Source: Candidatus Gastranaerophilales bacterium
GTDB taxonomy: Bacteria > Cyanobacteriota > Vampirovibrionia > Gastranaerophilales > Gastranaerophilaceae
DNA length: 53,535 bases
Direction of reading: 5' to 3'
Assembly: GCA_944323475.1 (NCBI GenBank)
Contig: CALUSQ010000012.1
Coordinates: forward strand, 1 to 53,535
Shown here: positions 37,412-46,088 of the stretch, in pieces
Numbering within the stretch: position 1 is the first letter of the stretch
Layout of the letters: each line of letters starts with the position of its first letter
Translations under genes and position numbers: made by a program
Notes under the pieces: generated by a model
Seen by the model: only the letters and a program-made list of their open reading frames with translations
Told to the model about the DNA's origin: nothing
Databases searched by the model: none

Positions 37412-38374
37412 TTATTTTATAAATAAGTTGCATAATTCAATTAATAATTTTTTATATAAATTATCCTCAATAAACGCAATATTTTCAATAGCTTTTTCCA
37501 TATAAAAATTAGAAAGTTCTTGCGTTTTTGCAATAGCACTACCCTTTTTCATTTGTTTTATTGCTTGTTTAGGATTATTTATAATATTTTCATCATTTTT
37601 GTTTTTTTCTTGTGCATAAAAAATCAAAGGTGCACAAAAATCACCATTTGAAATATCCTCATTAAGCTTTTCATCATTTTCGAAATTCTCAATATCATTT
37701 TGTATTTGAAATGCAATTCCAAAATTTAAAGCAAACTCTGACAACTTTTCTGTTTCATAATCAGAACAATTGTTCAAATATGAACAAGAAAGTATACCTG
37801 ATTCAAAAAGTTTTGCTGTTTTATTTTTTGATTTTTCAACATAATCTTCAATATTGCACAGTTTAAACCTATGAAAATATTGATAAATTTCACCTTCTAT
37901 CATTTTTGACATTGTATTTGAATGTATATCTATAATTTTATTTTCAAATGATGAAAGTATTTTTAATGCTTCACAAAGAAGATAATCGCCTGTCAAAACA
38001 GCAAGTTTTGAATCATAGTCAAAATTTATTGTTTTTTTACCTCTACGAACTAAAGAACAATCAATAATATCATCATGAATCAAAGTCGCATTATGAATAC
38101 ATTCCTGAGCCAATGCCAGTTTGTAATGTTCTTCTGCAATTTCACATCCCATAGCTTTTGTCACAAGAAAAATAAGCAATGGACGTATTTTTTTACCATT
38201 GTTTGATAAAAATTCTTTTAAAATAGGCTTTATTTGATTTTTTTTATTTTCATTTTTATCACAAAAAATAAGCTCTTCTAATTTTCCATCCAAGATTTCA
38301 AATTCTTTAGAAAAATTATTTTTTATATTTTCATATTTTTTTATAAACTCAATTTTATCCAAAATCCTTACCAA
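37412..38374 (-). CDS. trans-polyprenyl diphosphate synthase
   Basis: Isoprenoid chain-elongating enzyme, 320 residues. TTG start at 38374, preceded by GGAAAG at 7 bases and TATAAT further up; no Met lies nearby in frame. The first Asp-rich motif is intact (IHDDIID, 101-105, then RRGKKT), as are the GKKIRP substrate loop and LTGDYLL. The second Asp-rich motif, usually DDxxD, reads NDIEN (226-230, QIQNDIENFEND). That lowers confidence in a normal catalytic site. The product could serve quinones or undecaprenyl-type lipids. Confidence 0.82.
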   Translation of the reverse strand: MVRILDKIEFIKKYENIKNNFSKEFEILDGKLEELIFCDKNENKKNQIKPILKEFLSNNGKKIRPLLIFLVTKAMGCEIAEEHYKLALAQECIHNATLIHDDIIDCSLVRRGKKTINFDYDSKLAVLTGDYLLCEALKILSSFENKIIDIHSNTMSKMIEGEIYQYFHRFKLCNIEDYVEKSKNKTAKLFESGILSCSYLNNCSDYETEKLSEFALNFGIAFQIQNDIENFENDEKLNEDISNGDFCAPLIFYAQEKNKNDENIINNPKQAIKQMKKGSAIAKTQELSNFYMEKAIENIAFIEDNLYKKLLIELCNLFIK

Positions 38375-38466
38375 TAAATTTCTTTCCAGTGTAATTATAT
38401 AATAAATTTAGTTTTTATAAATAAGACAACCTAGCAAAATTTTTTTTCAAGTGTTTTATAACATCT

Positions 38467-39558
38467 ATGATTAGATTTAATACACAATTTTATATACCTA
38501 AAACGAATGTAAATTTTAAAAGACATACAGGACATGAAGAATCTATTGTAAATGGTCAAAAAATCTCACTTAATAATTACACTACATTTTTTCGAGACTA
38601 CAATACTTTAGAGTTTACAAGAGATTATATTTTAAAAAATTATCCACATGGTGCAAACATTACAGAATTTGGTTGTTCTATGGGGCACAAGCCATATAGT
38701 CTAATGGTAATGCTTGATAAAAGTAACCAAGACAATAAATACAAAATTACAGGTTATGATTTCCCTGAAGTAATAAGAAAAGCAAATGATTACAGCATAT
38801 ATGGAATTGCTAGATTTATTGATGGAGAACAAATATTATTCGATGATTGTAAAAACCCGGAAATACTCAAAAAAACTAATCTGACCAAAGAAGAAATATC
38901 AGATATAAGAAAAATTTTTTATAAATATTTTGATATTTGTGAAGACAAAGATTACTCACACAGAGAATATTGTAAATTAAAGCAAATCGTAGCAAACAAA
39001 GAGTTTGCAGATACACCTGAAATACAAGAAATTAAGAGAAAAATATTTTATGATGACACAAAATATGATAACAAAATGATTGTTACACCAAATAAAAGGG
39101 CAAAAGAACTTGTAACATTCAAAGTTGGGGACATTAGAAACATAGATAAAATTTTAGAACCTAAAAAAAGTAGTGTCATAATCTTTCAAAATGCTTTATA
39201 CCATATACTCTATGGAGGAAAACTGAGCTATGAACTAAAACAAGCATATAGCAACTTACAAGAAATTGAAAATGTTTTTAAAAAGGTAAACTTTGTATTA
39301 CCGCAAAATGGAATATTTGTTATTGGAACATTCCCTCATGACCATATGTTTAACCATTATGGAGAAATGTTAACAAGAGCAGATAGTTTGAATGGAGAAA
39401 ATGTACGTATTTTTGATTTCTCACCTATCCACATAGCATTAAAAAATAGCGGTTTTGAGACGGAATTTTATGATTTTTCAGGATATCACTCTTATAATGA
39501 TGGCAAAAAGATTTATTTTCCTGCTGTTTGGAAAAAAGTTAAAGAGGCTAGTTTATAG
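38467..39558 (+). CDS. CheR-like SAM-dependent methyltransferase, copy 1
   Basis: A 363-residue protein with a class I methyltransferase core. ITEFGCSMGHKPYSLMVML (residues 65-83) matches the CheR-type SAM loop (GCSTGEEPYSLA), then KITGYDFPEVIRKA as the acidic strand, and FQNALYHILYG and LPQNGIFVIGTFPHDH as later motifs. No CheR N-terminal helical domain or receptor-binding part is present. The N-terminus carries the short motif VNFKRH at residues 15-20. There is no ribosome-binding site before the ATG, but TAGCAAAA lies 35 bases upstream. It is followed after two bases by a diverged duplicate. Substrate unknown. Confidence 0.6.
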   Translation: MIRFNTQFYIPKTNVNFKRHTGHEESIVNGQKISLNNYTTFFRDYNTLEFTRDYILKNYPHGANITEFGCSMGHKPYSLMVMLDKSNQDNKYKITGYDFPEVIRKANDYSIYGIARFIDGEQILFDDCKNPEILKKTNLTKEEISDIRKIFYKYFDICEDKDYSHREYCKLKQIVANKEFADTPEIQEIKRKIFYDDTKYDNKMIVTPNKRAKELVTFKVGDIRNIDKILEPKKSSVIIFQNALYHILYGGKLSYELKQAYSNLQEIENVFKKVNFVLPQNGIFVIGTFPHDHMFNHYGEMLTRADSLNGENVRIFDFSPIHIALKNSGFETEFYDFSGYHSYNDGKKIYFPAVWKKVKEASL

Positions 39559-39560
39559 AA

Positions 39561-40568
39561 ATGATAAATTTAAACTTAAATATAATAAATTACACAAAAC
39601 AAATATTACCGAGTTTTAAAGGTTATGAAGGTTCAACAACAATTACCAAATCAGATAACCAAGACATAAACGTATATAACAAAACTGCTTTTATGAGAGA
39701 TTTTGAAACGCTCAAATTTACCAGAGATTATTTAATAAAAAACTTTCCAAATGGCACAAACATAGCTGAATTCGGTTGTTCTTTAGGACAAAAGCCTTAC
39801 AGCTTAATGATTTTATTAGATAAATACAACAATAAAAAGAAATATAAAATTACAGGTTATGATTTCCCTGAAGTTTTAGCAAAAATGCGTATTCCGATAT
39901 ATTCGATAGACAAGCATTCTTTGGGGGAAGAAATTCTTTTAGACAATTTTCAAGGTTCTGAATCAATCACAAAGAATGAAGCCAAAGAGCTAAGGGAAAC
40001 ATTTTTTAAATATATGCCTGTATACAGAATTGATGATTTTAGTACATTACAAGAAAAACGACATTATGCAAGATTAAAGAAAAATGCAGATATTATTGTA
40101 CGACCCGATATAAAACAAACAAAAGATATAATAAAATTTGAACCGGGGGATATATTAGATATTGATAATATAATAAAATCTAAAAACACAGGAGCAGTTA
40201 TATTCCAAAATGCTTTGTACCACATTTTAGGAGTTTTTTATACACATCAATATCCTACATCTGTTTCTCTTGAAAAAGCATTTACTTTATTTAAAAAAGT
40301 TAATAAAGTATTACCTCAAAACGGGATATTTGTAATAGGGAATCTTCCTTCTGACCATACTTATAGTGACTTTGAATTGCCGTACTGCCACGAGAAATAT
40401 ATAAATAATAAACTTAAAAAAGTCTATGATTCATCAAAAATACACAACATGCTTTATGCCAGCGGATTTGAGCCAATATTTTATGAAAAGATTCCGGACG
40501 GTACAATTTACTTAAAAGATACAGACATATACTTGCCTTCTGTGTGGAAGAAAGTAAAAAATGTTTAA
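39561..40568 (+). CDS. CheR-like SAM-dependent methyltransferase, copy 2
   Basis: A 335-residue paralogue of the preceding gene. It has IAEFGCSLGQKPYSLMILLDK (68-88), KITGYDFPEVLAKM, FQNALYHIL and LPQNGIFVIGNLPSDH in the same order, and ends SVWKKVKNV where copy 1 ends AVWKKVKEA. The middle region differs and is shorter. The N-terminus again has an FK motif, PSFKGY at residues 17-22. Its ATG is two bases after the stop of copy 1, so it is co-translated. It converges with the muramidase gene at 40576. Confidence 0.6.
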   Translation: MINLNLNIINYTKQILPSFKGYEGSTTITKSDNQDINVYNKTAFMRDFETLKFTRDYLIKNFPNGTNIAEFGCSLGQKPYSLMILLDKYNNKKKYKITGYDFPEVLAKMRIPIYSIDKHSLGEEILLDNFQGSESITKNEAKELRETFFKYMPVYRIDDFSTLQEKRHYARLKKNADIIVRPDIKQTKDIIKFEPGDILDIDNIIKSKNTGAVIFQNALYHILGVFYTHQYPTSVSLEKAFTLFKKVNKVLPQNGIFVIGNLPSDHTYSDFELPYCHEKYINNKLKKVYDSSKIHNMLYASGFEPIFYEKIPDGTIYLKDTDIYLPSVWKKVKNV

Positions 40569-40575
40569 ATAAACA

Positions 40576-41427
40576 TTAAGCCAACTCATATTTATTTGTA
40601 AGTTGAGAAATAGTCGAGCCCCAATTTTTATTTAATCCTGTCGGGTCATTTTCTGCCCCAATAGGACAATATTTCTTATGAATTTGTGATATAGTCACCA
40701 ATCCTTGTCCAACATAATTTTTAGACAAATTTTGTGCTAAAGCCTCTAAACAAGCATCAACACTGCTAAATTTTACTTGTTCCTTGTAACCACTTTCAGG
40801 TGACATTATACCGGCAACATTATTTTTATTTCTAGCGGCAGAACTTGTACCATGTGCTGACTCAGCATTAACCAATGCAGCCAGAAAAGCAGCATTTATA
40901 CCATATTGGTTTTGAAGTTCAATGAGCTTGGAGCCTTTACCTTTCATGACGCCTTTGAGATGTTTATCTAAATCAGCAGCAGTTCCTGTATACATTTTTG
41001 TAACATTAAAATTATAATTGCCATACCCGCCTAATGAATCACCAGAAAAATTCGTTTGTCCTAAATTACTTGTAGCAGATTTAAGCAACATAGCCATTTG
41101 GTTTTTCAAATTATTCATATATTGCTCTTGCATATTCAAAGTATTTTGAATATTTTTTTGCCAATCAATACCTTGCAAAAATCCTGTTTGTAAAAAGCCC
41201 ATATTAAAAGGCAAAGCAGAAGTATTAAACGGATTTGACAAAGGATTACTAAAAGCAGCCTGTGCCCAAATATTATTTTGAAAATTCATAGGCATTACCG
41301 GCATATTAAATATTCCATAGCCCATATCAGCAGGAGTGAATGAGGTTGAAGGAGTAGAAAAATTACCCAGCTGCATAATATCTAAATTATTTAAGCTTGT
41401 AACATTAATTGAATCATTTCTCAACAT
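40576..41427 (-). CDS. GH73-like muramidase / N-acetylglucosaminidase, no signal peptide
   Basis: A 283-residue protein. The C-terminal 120 residues match the lysozyme-like glucosaminidase fold: YGINAAFLAALVNAESAHGTSSAARNKNNVAGI (about 175-207) has the catalytic Glu189 and the typical N-x-x-G-I loop, then FSSVDACLEALAQNLSKNYVG. Such enzymes cut peptidoglycan glycan chains. The N-terminal 150 residues are rich in Asn, Phe, Met and Gln, with no cleavable signal and no membrane segment. Export would have to occur by another route, or the enzyme works after release. Confidence 0.7.
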   Translation of the reverse strand: MLRNDSINVTSLNNLDIMQLGNFSTPSTSFTPADMGYGIFNMPVMPMNFQNNIWAQAAFSNPLSNPFNTSALPFNMGFLQTGFLQGIDWQKNIQNTLNMQEQYMNNLKNQMAMLLKSATSNLGQTNFSGDSLGGYGNYNFNVTKMYTGTAADLDKHLKGVMKGKGSKLIELQNQYGINAAFLAALVNAESAHGTSSAARNKNNVAGIMSPESGYKEQVKFSSVDACLEALAQNLSKNYVGQGLVTISQIHKKYCPIGAENDPTGLNKNWGSTISQLTNKYELA

Positions 41428-41506
41428 AATATTCCCTAAAATATCCTATATATAAATAAAAACATTTTAAGGGAAAAAATTGCCTAAATTTCAACAAAAT
41501 TGCTTT

Positions 41507-41974
41507 TTACTGAAAAATATCCATAATACTCTTTGGCGCATTTTTAAATATATGGTCTACAGTTTCATATATTTTGCGTGTAGTAGCAACATATTTATCT
41601 TTATCTTCAGTGTTCAATCTTATAATTAAATCTTTTTTATGTAGCTTAACAGGCGGATTATGAATCATATCCAGCACATTATAAAAAGCAGTCCAAAACT
41701 TACCTTCTCTTTTATAAACCTCAAGACCTATATTACTAGGATTATTTTCAAGTTGTTTGAAAACAACTAACAAATTATTATGTTTTGCATAATTTCCAAG
41801 AGTTGATTTAATAGAATTTAAATACTCAAAAGTATCTTTATCAAAATTTATAGAAATTCTTACATATTTACTATAATCAATTTTTTTGTACTCTTTAGCA
41901 TATTTTTTAGAAATATTTTCAGCCAATTTAGCATATAATTTGTTATTTTTAAGAGGTGTTATTAACATGTTCAA
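41507..41974 (-). CDS. hypothetical basic protein
   Basis: A 155-residue lysine-rich protein, unknown to me. Two ATG codons (41974, 41968) could serve as starts. It has no signal peptide, Cys or membrane segment. The stretch YVRISINFDKDTFEYLNSIK near residues 37-56 looks like alternating strands, followed by YNVLDMIHNPPVKLHKKDLIIRL. It lies 60 bases after the M49-like peptidase on the same strand and may be in its operon. Confidence 0.5.
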   Translation of the reverse strand: MNMLITPLKNNKLYAKLAENISKKYAKEYKKIDYSKYVRISINFDKDTFEYLNSIKSTLGNYAKHNNLLVVFKQLENNPSNIGLEVYKREGKFWTAFYNVLDMIHNPPVKLHKKDLIIRLNTEDKDKYVATTRKIYETVDHIFKNAPKSIMDIFQ

Positions 41975-42034
41975 AAATCCAATTAAATCCTACAAAAATT
42001 ATAAAACATATAAAAAATTTTTTTTTGCTATAAA

Positions 42035-43774
42035 TTATTCATTAGCAAGTTTATCAGCCAAAGGAGTTTTTAATATACCATTTAGTGATTTATCTATTTC
42101 TTTTAATTTTTTAGAAATAATTTCCATTTCTTCAGTCCAAACAAAATTGCTCAAAACATATTTTTCTCCAGTTGCAAAATCTTTGGACAATTGAACCTTG
42201 ATAATATCTGCCAACATCTTTTCTGCAGTAGGAATCATTTTGTCCAGATCAATTTCTAACAGGCCCTCTTGATTTAGCCAAACAGCTTTATTTTCAAGAA
42301 AATATTTTGATTGCATAACAGTTCTAACTCTATGAGCTTGTGAAAGAGTTGGTTTCGCCTTTAAGAAATTGTCCGCAGCATAGGTAACAATAATCTGCTT
42401 TTTTTCTTCTTCACTATACATACCAAGCTCTGTCAAAACATCTAACAAAGCAAGAGAACCCATATCTGCCTTGTTTTCTTCAATAATATTTTTATATTTT
42501 CCAAGAGCTTCAGTTCCTGATTTTGGTCCGAGAGAATGTACGTTTTCATGCCCAATTGTAAACCAGTGATCAGCTTCTTGATTATAATATTTATGAAATT
42601 CTTTCGCTAATGTAGCATCGAGTCTTTTTTGTCTTTTTTCTTTTGCTTCAGGACTGGTACTTATACGAATTTGTCTATGATAAACATTTCTTCTTCCACC
42701 ACCTATTTTAAGTGAGGGTTTGTCGTTATTCGGAAGATTTTGAGCAAGTGTAATTCCACCTCTATAAGTACCTTCATCGCCCCTCAATGTGACAATATCA
42801 ACATCGACCATTGTTTGTTTTTCATCATCACCTTGGCCAATATTTTGTTCATACTCATCTTTATACGGCATATGTTCAGCCAATGTCGGCATATATTTTT
42901 TTATTTCTAAAAGTTTATCTGTTCCTTCTTTATTTACAATTCCAACTCTTATACCAATAGAGTCTTTTGAAATAGGTTCTATAGAATTCTTTTCAAGAAG
43001 TTTGTTTAATTCCTCGTTTTCTACAACAGTTCCAGTCATTTCATCAGCATATTGTTCTCTTGAAATTGTGAATTCCAAAGGAGTGTCTTGAAGTTCTGCC
43101 CATTTTTTATCGGCATAGGCATCATTTTTAGAATTATTTTCACACAGTGCTATTGCTTGCAAACGAAGATATTTATTAAACTCTTCATTTGTCGAAACTT
43201 CAGCTGCAGCTTCCAACTCATCTGCTATATATTCAAATTCTTTTTTAAAATATTCCGTATAATCAATTGCCTTAAGTTTATTACCATCTCTTACAACCAT
43301 TGAGCGTTGATTAAGAATATTCCTTACTTCCTCAATTTCACCATTATTTAGCATTTCTAAAAGTATTTTATGAAACTCTTCTTTTGACAAATCTACAGGA
43401 TAAAAACCTTTTCCTGGTAATTCTTTAGAATTTTTTGCAAGAAAAATTTTATTAGCTTCAGAATCAACAGCATTCATACCAATTTGAGCATTAAATAAAG
43501 TAAGTGTCATTTTTGCGTCTTCATTACCTTTTTCAGACTCTTCTTCCAAAAACTTTTTGAAATCTATATTATCAGGATTGTCCTGTTTCATAAAAACTTC
43601 ATCTATCGCTTTTGCAGCTTTCACAAGATGTTTCAAAGCTTTTTTATCCCCTTCAGACAGAGAAGCATATTCTTTGCTGTCTTCTTTTAGCATTTCTTTG
43701 GGAATCAAACAATCTTTTGATGTTCTTTTTATTAATTCTTCATGAGAAAGGTTCAATTCAAAATTTTTAGACAT
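42035..43774 (-). CDS. M49-like zinc peptidase (dipeptidyl-peptidase III relative)
   Basis: A 579-residue protein with a metallopeptidase centre: HENVH (409-413) followed after 18 residues by EENKAD (432-437). The second motif is the E-E-x-x-A-D signature of family M49, where Glu gives the third zinc ligand. M49 enzymes mostly have a six-residue HExxGH-type motif; here it is the five-residue HExxH, as reported for a few bacterial members such as that of Caldithrix. No signal peptide, so cytosolic or released otherwise. The N-terminal 250 residues are charged and helical. It follows the methyltransferase and transporter genes by 15 bases. Confidence 0.72.
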   Translation of the reverse strand: MSKNFELNLSHEELIKRTSKDCLIPKEMLKEDSKEYASLSEGDKKALKHLVKAAKAIDEVFMKQDNPDNIDFKKFLEEESEKGNEDAKMTLTLFNAQIGMNAVDSEANKIFLAKNSKELPGKGFYPVDLSKEEFHKILLEMLNNGEIEEVRNILNQRSMVVRDGNKLKAIDYTEYFKKEFEYIADELEAAAEVSTNEEFNKYLRLQAIALCENNSKNDAYADKKWAELQDTPLEFTISREQYADEMTGTVVENEELNKLLEKNSIEPISKDSIGIRVGIVNKEGTDKLLEIKKYMPTLAEHMPYKDEYEQNIGQGDDEKQTMVDVDIVTLRGDEGTYRGGITLAQNLPNNDKPSLKIGGGRRNVYHRQIRISTSPEAKEKRQKRLDATLAKEFHKYYNQEADHWFTIGHENVHSLGPKSGTEALGKYKNIIEENKADMGSLALLDVLTELGMYSEEEKKQIIVTYAADNFLKAKPTLSQAHRVRTVMQSKYFLENKAVWLNQEGLLEIDLDKMIPTAEKMLADIIKVQLSKDFATGEKYVLSNFVWTEEMEIISKKLKEIDKSLNGILKTPLADKLANE

Positions 43775-43789
43775 AATATAAACTCCTGA

Positions 43790-44464
43790 TTATTTATTTA
43801 CAATAAAAGCGTATCTATCGTTTTTGTACTCCAAAAAATTACTTTTAACAATCCCTTTTTCCGTGTATTTTATGTTTAATTCTTCTAACAGTTGTTTTTG
43901 TATAATCGCTTCATTAATACTTTGATTTACAATCAACATCTGCCCGTTAGGGTTTAGTATCTTGTACGCGTGAGCAAGAAGCTTTTTAGGCATAAAATAT
44001 CTGTCAGGCAAACCCCAATGTCGTAAAGGCTTTTTGGTAACAAATGGCAAAAACCAAACTATATAATCATAATTTTTGTTTATAGACAAAAAATCCCCAG
44101 CAATATAATTTGTATTTTTCAAATCTTTTATATAAAACTTTGCTGTCTCATATCTTGAATAAAGATTGCTATATAACCTGTATGCATCAAGTTCCACACC
44201 ATCCATATGTGGTTTTTTGATAAAACTTTTGAAAAAATAATATTCACCTTTTGCATAATACCAATTTTTAGAACCTATATCTAAAATAAAAGCATTTTCT
44301 GCATTTGATGACTTTAAACATTGTTCCAATATATCGAATGTATAAAGATTTTCAAGATAATTGTGTAACAACTTTTCTTCATTTTTTTCAACAAAATTTT
44401 TTCTTGAAAATTTTGTTTTGTTACGAATAAAAAAATCTATATTGTTTTTTATATTTTCAAACAT
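43790..44464 (-). CDS. class I methyltransferase-like protein
   Basis: A 224-residue protein with a weak Rossmann methyltransferase pattern: NAFILDIGSKNWYYAKG as SAM loop (about residues 57-73), HMDGVELDAYRLYS as the acidic second strand, then YIAGDFLSINKNYDYIVWFLPFV as the motif IV area and LNPNGQMLIVNQS near the end. Three bases separate it from the DMT transporter gene upstream, and 15 bases from the peptidase downstream. Substrate unknown. Confidence 0.55.
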   Translation of the reverse strand: MFENIKNNIDFFIRNKTKFSRKNFVEKNEEKLLHNYLENLYTFDILEQCLKSSNAENAFILDIGSKNWYYAKGEYYFFKSFIKKPHMDGVELDAYRLYSNLYSRYETAKFYIKDLKNTNYIAGDFLSINKNYDYIVWFLPFVTKKPLRHWGLPDRYFMPKKLLAHAYKILNPNGQMLIVNQSINEAIIQKQLLEELNIKYTEKGIVKSNFLEYKNDRYAFIVNK

Positions 44465-44467
44465 TTG

Positions 44468-45358
44468 CTAATTATACAATATAATCAACACAGAACCCAA
44501 AACCATTACAAAAGCACCAAAAAGCTTTTTTCTTATATTTTTTTCATTAAAAATTTTATAACCAAATATTACACTGACTAATGCACTAAGTTGAAAAAGA
44601 GAAAGAGCATAAGCTACATTCATATTGTCAAAAACAAAATTTGTCGTATATTGCATTACACCAACACAAACAGCAATACCTATAAAATACAATATACTTT
44701 TATTTTTTATTATTATAAATTCATTTCTTAGGCTCAATTTATTTATTTTCAAAATCAACAAAGAAAATAAAGCACCCAAAATACACCAAGCAAAAAATGC
44801 AACAGTTATTGAAGATAGAATTATTAATTTTTTAATAAAAACTGCCTCTATCGCAGTAAAAACAAGTGCTATAAACCTGTACTGAATTTGTTTATTTTTT
44901 AAAACCGAAAAAATTGTATCGCCATTTTCTCTTACTGTATCCATTACAAAATAACTGCCAAACAGAATTAAAAGCATACCCAAAACGCCAATTAAACTTG
45001 GAATTTCTGCTAAAAAAACCAAAGCAAATAAAAGAGCTATTACAGACTTGTATGCATTAAGCGGTCCCAAAACAGACAAATCACCTTTTTCAAGAGCTTT
45101 GATAAGAAATCCATTACCAATTGCTCCTAATAAACCAACAATAAAAGAATAGTACAAAAATTTATAAGAAATCGAACCCAAACCAATGAGACAAAGAGCA
45201 AAAACACTGAAACAAGCAAGTATAAAATAAGTGAAAGCATTAATTGAAATTGGATTAAAACCTTTTATTGCAAGACTTTTTTGTATTACATTTGATTGGC
45301 AATTAGAAAATATGCGCACAATTATTGCTAATACAACAAATATATTTATAGCTCTCAC
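44468..45358 (-). CDS. EamA/DMT-family transporter
   Basis: A 296-residue integral membrane protein with about ten hydrophobic helices in two repeats, the drug/metabolite transporter plan. Visible parts are GNGFLIKALEKGDLSVLGPLNAYKSVIALLFALVFLAE at the end of repeat one, and NVAYALSLFQLSALVSVIFGYKIFNEKN at the end of repeat two. Both follow the usual EamA wording (xALxxxxxSxVxPLxxLxPVxAxLxGxxxLxE). The substrate cannot be told. It begins a minus-strand row with the methyltransferase and M49-like peptidase. Confidence 0.85.
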   Translation of the reverse strand: MRAINIFVVLAIIVRIFSNCQSNVIQKSLAIKGFNPISINAFTYFILACFSVFALCLIGLGSISYKFLYYSFIVGLLGAIGNGFLIKALEKGDLSVLGPLNAYKSVIALLFALVFLAEIPSLIGVLGMLLILFGSYFVMDTVRENGDTIFSVLKNKQIQYRFIALVFTAIEAVFIKKLIILSSITVAFFAWCILGALFSLLILKINKLSLRNEFIIIKNKSILYFIGIAVCVGVMQYTTNFVFDNMNVAYALSLFQLSALVSVIFGYKIFNEKNIRKKLFGAFVMVLGSVLIILYN

Positions 45359-45445
45359 CTCATTTTAACTAACTTAATTAATTTCAGTAAGTGTTTTATC
45401 TAAATAAAAATATACAAATAACAAATTTTGAAGTAAAATAATCTT

Positions 45446-46084
45446 ATGAAAAAAATTCTATCTTTTTTACTGATTTGCTTATCTATATCAAATACAGTTT
45501 TTGCCTTTTCAGTTGACACTAAAGGATGGGTTGACAATCCTGAGTTGGCTGACGTTGTTGCATCTGAGATAGATTTAAAAAGTGATTTAAAAAATGATTT
45601 TAGGGTTTTTCAAACAACAATAACAAATCTTACAAATGACACAATTGATATATTTGTACCAACTAACAAAACAGCAAATGATGAAGTTAATAAAATTCTT
45701 AATTCTGGAATCTCTTTTAAAGAGCTGATGCAAATCCCCAAACAAATTGCTGTTGACAGTTACAAAGAAGATGTTGGAACAGGGAAAATTGCCAAAGCAC
45801 ACAAAGGTTTGATTTATATTGTAGCAACAGGCGGAGCGGTAGTAGCAGGTGCAGGACTTTTGGGTGTATATCCACAACAAAAAACAGAAGAATACTTTTC
45901 ACATAAAAAAATAAGAAAAGAATACAAAAAAATAAATCCAAATCTTGTTGATGAATTTACACTAGCACCACTAGAACAAAAAGATTTTGTGTTGTTTGTT
46001 CCGATTGATTGCAAAACGCCTTTGATAAATACAAACTCACGAAGTGATGAAAATGACGTCTATTCTGACTATCATCAATTATAA
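45446..46084 (+). CDS. hypothetical exported protein
   Basis: A 212-residue protein, not recognised. Residues 1-20 are a clear signal peptide (KKILSFLLICLSISNTVFA). A glycine/alanine-rich hydrophobic helix (GLIYIVATGGAVVAGAGLLGVY) around residues 122-143 could be a membrane anchor. The remainder contains Asn/Thr-rich strand-like text (FQTTITNLTNDTIDIFVPTNK). It stands alone, diverging from the DMT transporter, and ends five bases from the convergent acetyltransferase. Confidence 0.55.
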   Translation: MKKILSFLLICLSISNTVFAFSVDTKGWVDNPELADVVASEIDLKSDLKNDFRVFQTTITNLTNDTIDIFVPTNKTANDEVNKILNSGISFKELMQIPKQIAVDSYKEDVGTGKIAKAHKGLIYIVATGGAVVAGAGLLGVYPQQKTEEYFSHKKIRKEYKKINPNLVDEFTLAPLEQKDFVLFVPIDCKTPLINTNSRSDENDVYSDYHQL

Positions 46085-46088
46085 AGAT

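Noticed and set aside
41886..42194. Plus-strand frame starting near MFKNPIKSYKNYK
   Set aside because: AAGAGGTG precedes an ATG at 41968, but the frame runs antisense through the end of the peptidase gene and resembles nothing.
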